Source of the DNA: Beaufortia kweichowensis
Lineage: Eukaryota > Chordata > Actinopteri > Cypriniformes > Gastromyzontidae
Length of the DNA: 64,000 bases
Reading direction: 5' to 3'
Assembly: GCA_019155185.1 (NCBI GenBank)
Contig: CM032804.1
Span: 16,522,721 to 16,586,720, forward strand
Numbering within the stretch: position 1 is the stretch's first letter; each line of letters opens with the position of its first letter. The translations under genes and the position numbers were made by a program. Of this stretch, positions 53,975 to 64,000 are shown in pieces. The notes beneath the pieces are model-generated. The model saw only the letters and a list, made by a program, of their open reading frames with translations, made no database searches and was not told where the DNA came from.

Positions 53975-56155
53975 ATTAGTGGTGCTTGCCATAGGCAAAG
54001 CCCCCTATTATTATCTCACATACTTATTAGTGGTGCTTGCCATCTTATTCTTTTTTTTCCGTACAGGTTGGCGCGTAACTTGTCCTGCAGCTTTTGTCAC
54101 AGACCCATGAAACAGGCCTCAAATCGTGTGGCCTATTGAGGAATGGTGTGCTATGACTTTTATAAGCGATCGGGCGTATGATGATCGTACAGTGGACGAA
54201 ATTTCGGTCAAAAAATCCCATAGACAATGCATTACGGTCAACTTAACGGGTCGTAGCGCAGAACGAGAATTTCGTAAAAACTTGTGATTCACCACATCTG
54301 GAGAGACTGGCAAGCTGAGCGAGAACATACCCCGGGGGCGCAAGAGCCCCCCCAAGTTGCCCCATTGACTTACTATGGTGAGGGACAGCGAATTTTGCAT
54401 TGAGCATAACTCTGCATCACAATGTCATAGAGACATGGGGGCGGGCTCATTTTACTCAGACAACCAATCAGACTCTCAGGATCATTATGAAGCTGTCAAG
54501 CCACGCCCTAGCAACCATTTAGAGCACCCTAGTGACTGATCCCATAGACTGCCATTATAAGGCCCAGATGAATATCTTTGGATCACAGTGTCATAGAAAC
54601 ATGGGGGTGGGCTCGTTTGACTCGAGGCAGCAAACAGCCAATCATAAATCACCATCAACACTTCCTAGCCACACCCTAGCAACCATTATTGACCACCCTA
54701 GCAACCCAAACCCAAACAGGCATATCTTCAGATCTGAACATCATAGAGACATGGGTGTTGGTTTATATCATTCATAGTGACAAGCAGGCTTTGGAGTATC
54801 ATCGTTGGCAGCTGCCAAGCCACTTCCTAGCAACCAAACAGAGTACCCTAGCAACCATTTAGCAAGTCCTATATCTTTGCTTCAGAATATCGTATAGACG
54901 TGGAATTTGCTTCTTTTGACTCATGCTAGCAAATAGGACTCTCAGCATTCTACACATGCTAGCAATGAACAGCTACATGCTAATAATGATTAGCTAAGTG
55001 TTAAATCAGGCTAAAATCACCATAGTAATGATGTTAGAAACATGCTAGCCACTTGCTAGTAACATGCTAATCGTGCTAGAATCATGCTAGTAACTTGCTA
55101 ATCATGCTAGAATCATGCTAGTAACGTGCTAATCATGCTTTAAACATGCTATAAACATGCTAGCAATTTGCTAATCATGCTAACAACATGTTTTGCCACT
55201 GCAAGCACCACTCACAATTTCTTCAGGAAATGTACATGTCTAGTTCTTATTCTTATTCTTTTTCTTCCGTACAAAGTTCGGCGCGTAACTTGTCCCGCAG
55301 CTTTTGTCACAGACCCATGAAACAGGCCTCAAATCATGCGGTCTATTGAGGAATGGTGTGCTATGACTTTTATAAGCGATTGGGCGTACAATGATTGTAC
55401 AGCGTACGAAATTCCGGCCAAAAAATCCCATAGACAATGCATTACGGCCAACTTTGACGGGTCGTAGCGCAGAGCGAGAATTTCGTAGAAACTTGTGATT
55501 CACCACATCTGGAGAGACTGGCAAGCTGAGCGAGAACATACCCCGCAATGGGGTACAAGTTGTACCCCTGGGGCGCAAGAGCCCCCCAAAGTTGCCCCTT
55601 TGACTCACTATGGTGAGGGACGGCCCATGTAAATGTTTTTTTCCTATGGTAATTTACATAGGAATTTCTTCAGATCTGAACATCCACTTAGTGGATGGGT
55701 GTTGGTTTATATCATTCATACTGACAAGCAGGCTTTGGAGTATCATCATTGACAGCTGCCAAGCCACTTTCTAGCAACCAAACAGAGTACCCTAGCAACC
55801 ATTTAGCAAATCCTATATCTTTGCTTCAGAATATCGTATAGACATGGAATTTACTTCTTTTGACTCATGCTAGCAAATCAGCATGCTACACATGCTAGCA
55901 ATGAATAGCTACATGCTAATAATGATTAGCTAAGTGTTAAATCAGGCTAAAATCACCATAGTAATGATCTGTGACAACTAGTAACACAAGAGCAACCACC
56001 CAGAACACCCTAACAACAGTAACACTAATTCTAACACAATTTGCTTGTTTTTCACATGAAATTACATTATTGGGGTTAGTTTTAGTGCCTTGTGCCGAGT
56101 TTTGCCACTGCAAGCACCACTCACATTTTCTTCAGGAAATGTACATGTCTAGTTA
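53975..56155. repeat. Satellite-like composite repeat block with inverted GTGGTGCTTGCC ends
   Basis: It begins TTAGTGGTGCTTGCC (53977) and ends GCAAGCACCACTCACA (about 56113), an inverted pair also present near 54030 and 55205. Inside, one 380-bp segment occurs twice (54060-54420 and 55270-55620; TTGTCACAGACCCATGAAAC). A unit of about 130 bp with CATAGAGACATGGG and CTAGCAACCATTTAG is tandem at 54416-54900 and again at 55670-55960. ACATGCTAGC/ATGCTAAT motifs are dense at 54940-55200. No coding function. It may be a non-autonomous DNA element that captured satellite arrays. Confidence 0.7.
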
Positions 56156-56212
56156 ATTCCACTCACAACACAAAAATATAGTTGCTTCTAATGTGGGTTG
56201 TGACAGGATATT

Positions 56213-56617
56213 CAATTTTATTTGTATAGCGCTTTTCACAAAGGTCATTGTATCAAAGCAGCTTTACATGTATTAACAGAGAGCAGTCAGTGGTCAGGGA
56301 TTCAAAAAAACTCTTTAAGAGAGAAAAAAAACCCTGACATGACGTGTTATAGTTGCAATCCGTAGCATGTGCAATCCGTAATAAAGGACACAATTTGCCA
56401 TTGATCGCATCTATAACTCACTATGCAGTTTACAAGATACAGAAACAAACATTGTAGGATACAGAAAATCACTTTAGAGAGTGAATAAAATGTTATATGT
56501 TAAGTATAATGTGGTAGATTTGATTTTAATTTAACAGGTGCAGGAAGTTGTCCTGGGTAGTCGTCATTTAGCAGCACCAGGATGGACATCAGGTGGGGCA
56601 GTGTTGTGCCAGCTGGA

Positions 56618-56653
<36 letters not shown>

Positions 56654-57940
56654 AGAGAGGAGGAGAGAGAGAGAGGGGGACAAAACAGAATAGCATTAGC
56701 GTAGCAGCCGTTCCTATGTAGATGTAAGCAGTTATATGTGATAACACATGCAGTATGTAGTATGTGTGTGTGCCTGGTTCCAGTTGAGTCAACTATTGCG
56801 GCCTTAGAGAGTTGGATCTGAGATTATGTGAATGCGAGGCTAAAGAGATAAGTCTTTAATTTACTTTTAAACAGTTTGAGTGTGTCTGAGTCCCGGACTT
56901 TACTGGGAAGGTCATTCCATAGTAGGAGAAGGATCTTCCACCTTTAGATTTTTTTGATATTCTTGGAACTATTAACAGCCCGCCATTTTGTGAACGCAAT
57001 GTCTGCGATGGATTGTATGCTGATAGTAGTTCATGGAGGTATAAAGGTGCTAAGCCATTTAGGGCTTTGTATGTAATTAACAGAATTTTGAAATGTATGC
57101 GATACTTTACAGGTAGCCAGTGCAGTGTTGCTAGGAGTGGACTAATGTGGTCATACTTTTTTGATCTAGTGAGAACTCTAGCAGCTGCATTTTGAACCAG
57201 CTGAAGCTTATTTATTTGCTTTGCATGACACCCCCCAGTAATGAATTACAGTAGTCAATTCTGGAGGTCATAAATGCGTGGATTAGCTTCTCTATATCTG
57301 AGACAGACAGCATGTGTCGCATCTTTGAAATATTTCTAAGGTGAAAAAATGCAGTTCGGCATACATTGGAAATGTGACCATCGAAAGACAGGTTCTTATT
57401 TAGAATCACACCTAGGTTCTTGACTGCGGAAGAAGGGACAATGGTGCAGCCTTCTATAGAGATGTTGTGGACTATCATGTTGTGTTCGGAGCCATTGGGT
57501 TCAATAATCAGAACCTCTGTCTTGTTGGAGTTAAGTAGAAGGAAGTTGTTTGCCATCCATATTCTAATATCGTTGATACAGTCTATTAGCTTTGAAAAAC
57601 AGTGGGTTTTGTCAGGTTCTGAGGAAATATAAAGCTGGGTATCGTCAGCGTAGCAGTGGAAGTTGATGTCATGTTTCTTAATAATATCTCCGAGGGGAAG
57701 CATATATAGTGCGAAGACAATGGGACCAAGAACTGATCCCTGTGGTACGCCGTATTTTACCTGAGAGTAATAAGATTTTTCCTCGTTAGCATAGACAGAG
57801 TGTTAGCGATCAGTTAAATAAGATTTGAACCAGGCTAAGGCTTGACCATTAATGCCAACAAGGTTTTACAGTCTATCGAGTAAGATTGTATGATCTATTG
57901 TATCAAAAGCTGCACTGAGGTCGAGAAATATAAGAAGAGA
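56213..57940 (-). mobile_element. L2/CR1-like LINE, 5'-truncated (copy 3)
   Basis: It matches copy 1 over 1.7 kb, from the tail TTTGTATAGCGCTTTTCAC to GCACTGAGGTCGAG..TATAAGA. It includes a (GA)n microsatellite at 56620-56690. It is truncated within the RT, just upstream of the LDLSAAFDTIDH motif. Confidence 0.85.
56840..57940 (-). pseudogene. LINE RT fragment (copy 3)
   Basis: The minus strand carries CYADDTQLYISS, LIDCINDIRIWM, AVKNLGVILNKNLSFDGH and the C-terminal end in several frames (main frame 57703-57212). Breaks lie near 57210 (one base fewer in the C-run than in copy 1) and 56920 (a 12-bp gap against copy 1). Inactive. Confidence 0.8.
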
Positions 57941-57959
57941 GGTATCAGACCGGTACTAA

Positions 57960-58440
57960 CAGAGCATACACATAGTCCAATAGTTTATAACACAAATCCC
58001 CTAAGTGATTGTTATTACTACTAAGTTGTTATGCAATCACATTTACTATATGGTGCTATCATAGTAGTAGTCAAAACCTCTAGTCATGATCTCTGATTTA
58101 ATTAAGTTGTTATGTAGTTATAATAATAACTATGTGGGGTCAGATAAAATCCTTTATGGTACTGGCCATAACCTCTGATTATTGTTTGAGCTTTTTGTAA
58201 GTTGTAATGTAGGCGATTGTATGGGGCTACATGGGTACCTTTTAACAACAGTAAGCATGAGCGACATTGCTAAATTGCTTTAGCAATAACCTCTGTTTAT
58301 ATGGTCGAGTTTGTGATCATGGGCCCGTACACGGCCGGTGCGAGGACCCTGTGACACTCTGGCAACCGAATGAACAGTACAAATACAGTAATGAGTTGAA
58401 TTAAATGATCAAACAATTATCTACATTTAAAAGCTTTTCA
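57960..58440 (+). repeat. Second copy of the leader-like repeat block
   Basis: It shares AAGTTGTTATGCAATC, TGTATGGGGCTACATGGGTACC, CATAACCTCTGATTAT and GGCCGGTGCGAGGACCCTGTG with 25270-25720, in the same orientation. It lies directly against the truncated 5' end of LINE copy 3. Confidence 0.65.
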
Positions 58441-58785
58441 CACTCCTCATGTAGACACATTTGTAGTGGTCAGATTTCCCATTGTTAGTCCAGAGACCAT
58501 ATAAATCCGGTGGGACTTAAGAATTAGAGGAAACCACATTATCAGGGACATGAGCAGCAGTGAAGATGAAGGACAAATAAAAGATGTAAATCAAAGAGTT
58601 TCGACACAAAATCATTTTAAATGGGAGAAGCATCATCCAAATTTTGTTTTGGTCCTCATGTAAAAATAAAGAACGAATGTAAAATCAACAGGACTAATGT
58701 AAATGGGACTAATGTAAATAAACTGGTAAATAAAATTATTTTTATTTCATATTATTTTAATACAAAATAATTTATATTGTAATCA
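58441..58785. other. Unassigned spacer
   Basis: AT-rich, with a short repeated GGACTAATGTAAAT phrase (58690-58720). No gene. Confidence 0.35.
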
Positions 58786-58911
58786 CATTATGAGAGAGGA
58801 TTCTGGGAATTGAAGTCCTAATAGTCCGGGGAGTGAGAACGTGAAGTGGAGACGGTGGGATCTCATGCAGCCTGTGTAGCAATGGCATCAGATGACTCCG
58901 TGACAGTACCC

Positions 58912-59700
58912 TCAGAACAGAATGGGAGCGAGGGCGACCTCGTGGACGAGGAGCCGGGAGATTTGGGTGCTGGTCATGGAACTCCCGTAGAAGCGACTAT
59001 CCCACCGTCTGGAGGTGATGATATGATGGACCCGGTACATGTTCTCTTCAACGCTTATGGGAGGAGGAGGAGGGGGAGGAGCCATCTGTGCATCAGATCC
59101 TGTGGAGGGAAGAGGGAGAGGGTCAATGTGAGGTTTAAGCAATGATACGTGAAATGAAGGGGATATCAGATAAGAAGAGGGGAGTTGTAACCGGTAAGTC
59201 ACTGCATTGATTTGACGTGAGATGAGGAATGGACTGATGAACCTGGGGCTCAGCTTGTGGCAAGGCAGTCGCAGACGGATGTCCCGGGTTGAGAGCAAGA
59301 CCAACTGCCCTGGCTGGAACTGTGGACTAGGGGCTCTCCGGGTATCGGCCTGACTCTGCATTCTGTGAACTGCCGCCTGCAAGTGAGCGTGAGCTGTATA
59401 CTCTCGCGCTGGACCGGAACCAGTGATCCACAGCTGGCACTGATGATGGCTCTCCTGACCAGGGGAACAGCGGAGGTTGGAACCCGAGCACACACTGGAA
59501 TGGAGTCAATCCTGTGGAGCTCTGATGGAGGGAGTTCTGTGCGTACTCAGCCCACGGGAGTGCCAGCTGTGTTGTTGGTCATGGCAGTATGTCTGAAGAT
59601 ACCTCCTGATTTCCTGAATCTTTCGTTCAGTCTGGGGGAGTACGAAGAGAAGCTGGAACGAATAGTTTCTCCTCAGGACGTCCCGGCGGAGCAGGATGAT
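58912..59700 (-). pseudogene. pol: Gypsy copy 2 integrase C-terminal region
   Basis: Frames carry TPFQCVLGFQPPLFPWSGEPS, QFQPGQLVLLSTRDIRLRLPC, LSPRFISPFLISRQINAVTYRL and SPSFHVSLLKPH. The central catalytic part is absent, since the sequence jumps to a Leu-rich linker near 59700. A chromodomain start (YRVHHIITSRR) is seen, but its core is lost. Confidence 0.75.
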
Positions 59701-59705
59701 GTTGG

Positions 59706-60283
59706 TTAGCTTCCTGTATCTGATCGTCGATGGCCCATCGAATGGGACTTACTATCATGGCTGGAGGAAGAATGGGTTTGGGGGCCGATCATTTCAGGTT
59801 CCTGCGAATACATCCTAGATAGCGCATCCGCCTGTCCATTAAGGGATCCTGGACGATAGGAGACAGTGAAGTTGAACCTCGTGAAGAAGAGTGCCCATCG
59901 AGCCTGGCAAGAGTTCAAACGTTTTGCATCTCGTAAGTAGAGAAGTTTCTTTTGGTCAGTCAGCACAAAGAAAGGGTGCGTAGCTCCCTCCAGCCAATGT
60001 CTCCATTCCTCGAAAGCCATCTTGATAGCAAGGAGCTCTCTGTTCCCGATGTCATAATTTTGCTCTTTCGGACAGTTTTCTCGAGAAGAAGGCACATGGG
60101 TGAGGACGAGTTTGGTTCTCCTGCCGCTGAGAGAGGACAGCTCCCACCCCAGTAGTCGAGGCGTCAACCTCCTGAAATTTCCTATGAATCTCCGGTAGAA
60201 ATTGGCGAATCCCAGGAAACGTTGTAGCTCTTTAATGGAGGAAGGTTGAGGCCAAGACTTTACGCCATCCACTTTCCAGATCC
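59706..60283 (-). pseudogene. pol: Gypsy copy 2 RT thumb and RNase H
   Basis: WPQPSSIKELQRFLGFANFYRRFIGNFR-type RT thumb sequence (here shown only as its family signature KELQRFLGFANFYRR), then NYDIGNRELLAIKMAFEEW, HWLEGATHPFFVLTDQKKL and NGQADALSRM. A segment between the thumb and RNase H is deleted. The right limit is set by the LINE insertion at 60284. Confidence 0.75.
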
Positions 60284-61956
60284 GAAAGCGGTGCCCTACC
60301 AACACTGTATATAGTGGAGGTGGGGATCTGCTGACTTCGACTGGGGATATTGTCGGGCGGTGGAAGGAATACTTCGAGGACCTCCTCAACCCTGCCAACG
60401 CGCCCTCCACAGAGGAGGCAGAGGCCGGGGGCTCGGAGTGGGCACGGTCATCGCCTGGGCTGAAGTCACCGAGGTAGTTAAGAAGCTCCTCGGTGGCAAG
60501 GCACCGGGGGTGGACGAGATCCGCCCCGAGTACCTTAAGTCTCTGAATGAAGTGGGGCTGTTATGGCTGACACGTCTCTGCAACATCGCGTGGAGGTCGG
60601 GGACAGTGCCTCTGGACTGGCAGACCGGGGTGGTGGTCCCTCTCTATAAGAAGGGGGACCGGAGGGTGTGTTCCAACTACAGGGGGATCACACTCCTCAG
60701 CCTCCCCGGAAAAGTCTATGCCAGGGTACTGGAGAGGAGAATTCGTCCGATAGTCGAACCTCGGATACAGGAGGAACAATGTGGCTTTTGTCCTGGTCGC
60801 GGAACACTGGACCAGCTCTATACCCTCTTTAGGATACTGGAGGGTTCATGGGAGTTTGCTCAACCAGTCCACATGTGTTTTGTGGATTTGGAGAAGGCAT
60901 TCGACCGTGTCCCTCGCGGTGTTCTGTGGGGGGTGCTCTGGGAGTATGGGGTCCGAGGCCCTTTGCTAGGGGCCGTCCGGTCCCTGTATGACCAGAGCAG
61001 GAGCTTGGTTCGCATTGCCAGCAGTAAGTCAGACTCGTTTCCAGTGCGTGTTGGACTCCGGCAGGGCTGCCCTTTGTCACCGGTCCTGTTCACTATCTTC
61101 ATGGACAGGATTTCTAGGCGCAGCCAGGGACCGGAGGGGGTCCGGTTTGGGGACCACAGGATCTCATCTCTGCTTTTTGCGGATGATGTTGTCCTGTTGG
61201 CCCCATCAGGCCAGGACCTACAGCGGGCACTGGGGCGGTTTGCAGCCGAGTGTGAAGTGGCTGGGATGAGAATTAGCACCTGTAAGTCTGAGGCCATGGT
61301 TCTCAGTCGGAAAAGGGTGGCTTCCTTCCACAGGTGGAGGAGTTTAAGTATCTTGGGGTCTTGTTCATGAGTGAGGGAAGGATGGAGCGAGAGATCGACA
61401 GACAGATCGGTGCAGCTTCTGCAGTAATGCGGTCGATGTACCGGTCTGTCATGGTGAAGAAGGAGCTGAGCTGCAAGGCGAAGCTCTCGATTTACCGGTC
61501 GATCTACGTTCCTACTCTCACCTATGGTCATGAGCTTTGGGTCATGACCGAAAGGATGAGATCCAGGATACAGGCGGCCGAAATGAGTTTCCTCCGCCGG
61601 GTGGCCGGGCGCTCCCTTAGAGATAGGGTGAGGAGCTCGGTCACTCGGGGGGAACTCGGAGTAGATCCTCAGCACATCGAGAGAGGCTAGCTGAGGTGGC
61701 TTGGGCATCTGTTTCCGATGCCTCCCGGACGCCTCCCAGGGGAGGTGTTCCTGGCATGTCCCACTGGGAGGAGGCCCCGGGGAAGACCTAGGACACGCTG
61801 GAGGGACTATGTCTCTCGGCTGGCCTGGGAACGCCTCGGTATTCCCCCGGAAGAGCTGGAGGAAGTGTCTGGGGAGAGGGAAGTCTGGGCATCCCTACTT
61901 AGACTGCTGCCCCCGTGACCCGGCCCCGGATAAGTGGAAAGAAGATGGATGGATGG
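60284..61956 (+). mobile_element. I/Nimb-like LINE, 5'-truncated, inside Gypsy copy 2
   Basis: 1,673 bp ending in GAAGATGGATGGATGG. Flanked by 13-bp near-duplicates ACTTTCCAGATCC (60271-60283) and ACTTTTCTGATCC (61957-61969), 11 of 13 matching. Sequence on either side belongs to one Gypsy RT gene, so the boundary is exact. Confidence 0.85.
60430..61920 (+). pseudogene. I/Nimb-like LINE reverse transcriptase
   Basis: The main frame to 61370 has GGKAPGVDEIRPEYLK, VVPLYKKGDRRVCSNYRG, CGFCPGRGTLDQLYTL, FVDLEKAFDRVPR, GLRQGCPLSPVLF and the catalytic FADDVVLLA (about 61178). After a frameshift near 61330 the C-terminal part (FKYLGVLFMSEGRMEREIDR, LTYGHELWVMTERM, RVAGRSLRDRVRSS) runs to 61690, then a third frame reads PPGRLPGEVFLACPTGRR and RLGIPPEELEEVSG. 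Endonuclease lost by 5' truncation; frameshifts make it inactive. Confidence 0.85.
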
Positions 61957-61969
61957 ACTTTTCTGATCC

Positions 61970-62910
61970 ATCTGGATGCCCGTAGCGTTGATAATGTAAC
62001 TGAGGAACTGGACTTTGGAAAGATGGAACTCACACTTCTCGAGCTTGAGGAAGAGTTGGTGTTCCTTCAGGCGCTGGAGAACGTGCTTGACGTGATGACG
62101 GTGCTCTGTAAGGGTTTTGGAGTATATGAGGATGTTGTCGATGTAGATGATGAGGAATTCTTGGTAGGACTAGGACTATCTATGTAGTCGTGAAAGATTT
62201 TGTTCATAAAACTCTGGAAGATTGCGGGGGCGTTGACCAGTTCAAACGGCATAACCAAGTATTCGTAGTGTCCTGAAGGGGTGATGAAGGCAGTTTTCCA
62301 CTCGTCTCCAGCGCGGATAAGGTTAAGGCATTCCTCAAGTGGAGTTTTGAGAAGATCCTAGCTCCTCAGAGTTGCTCGATCGCCACCGGGACCAAGGGAA
62401 GAGGATACCGGAACTTCGTGGTCACGTTGTTTAGTATTCGGTAGTCAATACATGGCCTCAACCCCCCATCCTTTTTTCCCACGAAGAAGAAGCTGGAAGC
62501 GGCAGGAGACATGGAAGGGCGAATGAAACCGTTGTGAAGAGCCTCTTCGATATACTCACCCATGGCCTTCTGTTCCGGGATGGAAAGGGAATATATCCTT
62601 TCGGTAGTGAAGACCCAGGCAGCAAATCAATGGCACAGTCCCATGGCCGATGTGGAGGTCATTGTGTGGCGAGCTGTTTGCTAAACACACCCTGGAACTC
62701 CTGGTACTCCACCAGAATCCGGTCTGCAGGCTCCGCGTCAGCATGGGAGACAGTTGAGACACTAATCTTTGGAGATGGAGAGGCAGGTTGACTTTGCCGG
62801 TGACCTTTTCTGCAGATGTCGTCGCACTTCGTACCCCATCAAGTAATGCGACCGGACTCCCAGTGGACTTCCGGAGTGTGTTGCTGCAACCACGGACGTT
62901 TTTTGTTAAA
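61970..62910 (-). pseudogene. pol: Gypsy copy 2 protease end and reverse transcriptase
   Basis: The minus strand reads DRILVEYQEFQGVFSK and PPHRPWDCAIDLLPG (pre-RT), FPFHPGTEGHG-type shifted sequence, then SSFFFVGKKDGGLRPCIDY, MPFELVNAPAIFQSFMN and the fingers/palm. The YxDD region falls in a shifted frame near 62130. Several frameshifts and a short inserted or substituted stretch near 62330 are present. Confidence 0.75.
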
Positions 62911-62914
62911 AACA

Positions 62915-64000
62915 AGAACACAAGCTTTATAAAAAGACTTTCCAGTACTTAGAAAGAAATTAAGACATAGGGATTTTCCAGAGCTAAGAAACACTGCTGA
63001 AACATCATCTAAAACAGGTAAAAGAAAAAAATCATATAGGACATCTCTTTCATTAGGCACACTTTTGCCTTCACAGTAGTCTGATAAAAGTTTCAGTTCA
63101 TCAGAAGTGAGTCTTTTTTCCATTTTTCTAATACATGAAAAACAAATCATCTTGACTTCAGACTCATAGCAACTCTTTCCATATTTTCAAAATCTGGTCC
63201 TGTCAAATTAACTAGACTCCCCATTGTGCATATTTTGGAAGCCACAAGTGTTTCAGTAAGTCCAGGAATTGTACAGTCATTGTACGCTAAATCAAAACGT
63301 GCTCTATATATTAGTGGTTCTTCAAGGAGCCAGTGAAGAGATTTAAAATGTCCTTCGAACATTTTCCACACTTTAAAAACATTCTCCACACTTTAAAAAC
63401 ATTCCAATACAAAATAGGCATTCCATTGATGTTAAGTTTTGACAAATCCATAAAAAAAAGATTCCTGTCCATTTTCAAATTCCCAAGTTTTTGTAGTATT
63501 TTACATTCAACTACTTTCCAGCTTGAATTTATTGAACCACTAAGAAGTCTTACAACAGAAAGCTGCTGTTCTACTTTGAAGATGTATCAACCCTTGTCCT
63601 TCTTCTTTGGGTAAAATCAATATACTCTGTGGAACCCAATGTAACTTATCCCAGAAAAAATCTACTAAGATTGCCTGAATCTCTACTAACAGACACAAAG
63701 GATGATCTATGCAGGTTAATTTATGCCATAAAGAGGAAGCTATTAAATTATTTATAACTAAGGTCCGACGTATATATGACATATTTGGGATTAACCACTT
63801 CAATTTCTCAAGTCTACCTTTAACTTTTTCAGTAGTTCCTTCCCAAGTTCCCCAAATATTTAAAACCTTTTTTCCATACTAAACCAGGAGGAAGGGAAAA
63901 ACATCCTCTTTTCCCTCCTATTAATAACGCTTCACTTTTTTCCAAATTAATTTTAGCAGAAGACAGTTTTTTTAAATCCTCAAGTACACTCAATAAAACC
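62915..64000 (-). pseudogene. Tx1/L1-like LINE ORF2 C-terminal part, runs off the window
   Basis: Minus-strand frames carry VINNLIASSLWHKL, VDFFWDKLHWVPQSILILPKEEGQGLIHLQSR (as two adjoining motifs, about 63730-63570), SLHWLLEEPLIYRARFDL (about 63335) and a Cys-containing end (FSCIRKMEKRLTSDELKLLSDY). This is the C-terminal domain of fish Tx1-like elements downstream of RT. At least three frames are used, so it is inactive. The RT itself would lie beyond 64000. Confidence 0.7.

Larger units (their letters stand above)
58790..62910 (-). mobile_element. Ty3/Gypsy retrotransposon copy 2, degraded
   Basis: Related to the 29-34 kb element in protein but diverged in DNA. Pieces on the minus strand: end of protease and pre-RT (62900-62560), RT (62563-62010), then a LINE insertion, RNase H (60240-59780), a deletion of the integrase core, and integrase C-terminal end (59493-58912) followed by an LTR-like edge GACTCCGTGACAG (58895-58907). 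No complete LTR pair is visible. The left limit near 58790 is approximate. Confidence 0.75.

Noticed and set aside
59950..60155. Plus-strand ORF over RNase H of Gypsy copy 2
   Set aside because: It is antisense to clear RNase H motifs in the minus frame.

Overview
The window looks like a stretch of teleost nuclear genome, most likely from a cyprinid. This is judged from the intron-containing genes with GT-AG splice sites, the AT-rich spacers, a fish-type SAMD3-like gene family, hAT-type MITEs with CAGGGGTGTC termini, L2-like LINEs and several fish LTR-element families. I see no bacterial operons, CRISPR arrays, rRNA or convincing tRNA genes. The species assignment is an inference.

Layout. 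1-3.3 kb: a diverged tandem array in which three units carry TGACGTCA, followed by a damaged SAMD3-like gene (plus strand) whose main coding exon is split by a solo retroviral LTR. 3.9-7.4 kb: a partial tandem duplication split by an L2-like LINE. 7.4-22.4 kb: a nest of old endogenous retrovirus (ERV) pieces (env, three or four LTRs, gag, pol scraps). Two other retroelements landed in it: a Gypsy element of Gmr1 type (integrase upstream of RT) inside gag, and a gag-only LTR element with long Ser/Pro repeats next to the integrase remnant. 22.4-28.6 kb: a broken multi-exon transposase-related gene carrying an LTR-like block, a palindromic MITE and a solo LTR. 29.2-33.9 kb: a nearly full-length chromodomain Gypsy element with a perfect 5-bp target duplication.

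34.4-39.0 kb: the best cellular-type gene, a four-exon SAMD3/PB1-like gene on the minus strand with a damaged first coding exon. 39.3-43.0 kb: a longer L2-like LINE that includes the endonuclease. 43.0-47.0 kb: a C2H2/transposase-like pseudogene on the minus strand, with a candidate promoter and first exon. 47.2-51.4 kb: a second gag-only LTR element. 51.5-52.4 kb: an inverted copy of the 9.1-kb LTR. 53.1-54.0 kb: short Lys/Ser-rich exons, including two 81-nt exons in tandem. 54-56.2 kb: a satellite-like repeat block. 56.2-57.9 kb: a third L2-like LINE. 58.8-62.9 kb: a second Gypsy element split by an I/Nimb-like LINE with a 13-bp target duplication. 62.9-64 kb: the C-terminal part of a Tx1/L1-like LINE that runs off the window.

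The coding signal is therefore dominated by mobile elements. The non-retroelement loci are two SAMD3-like genes, the C2H2/transposase-like gene and the 53-kb exon cluster. Apart from the L2 LINE between them, the SAMD3-like gene 2 and the C2H2/transposase-like gene are adjacent and co-oriented, so they may have formed one transcription unit or one two-gene transposon. Family names are my recognition of motifs; no database search was run.
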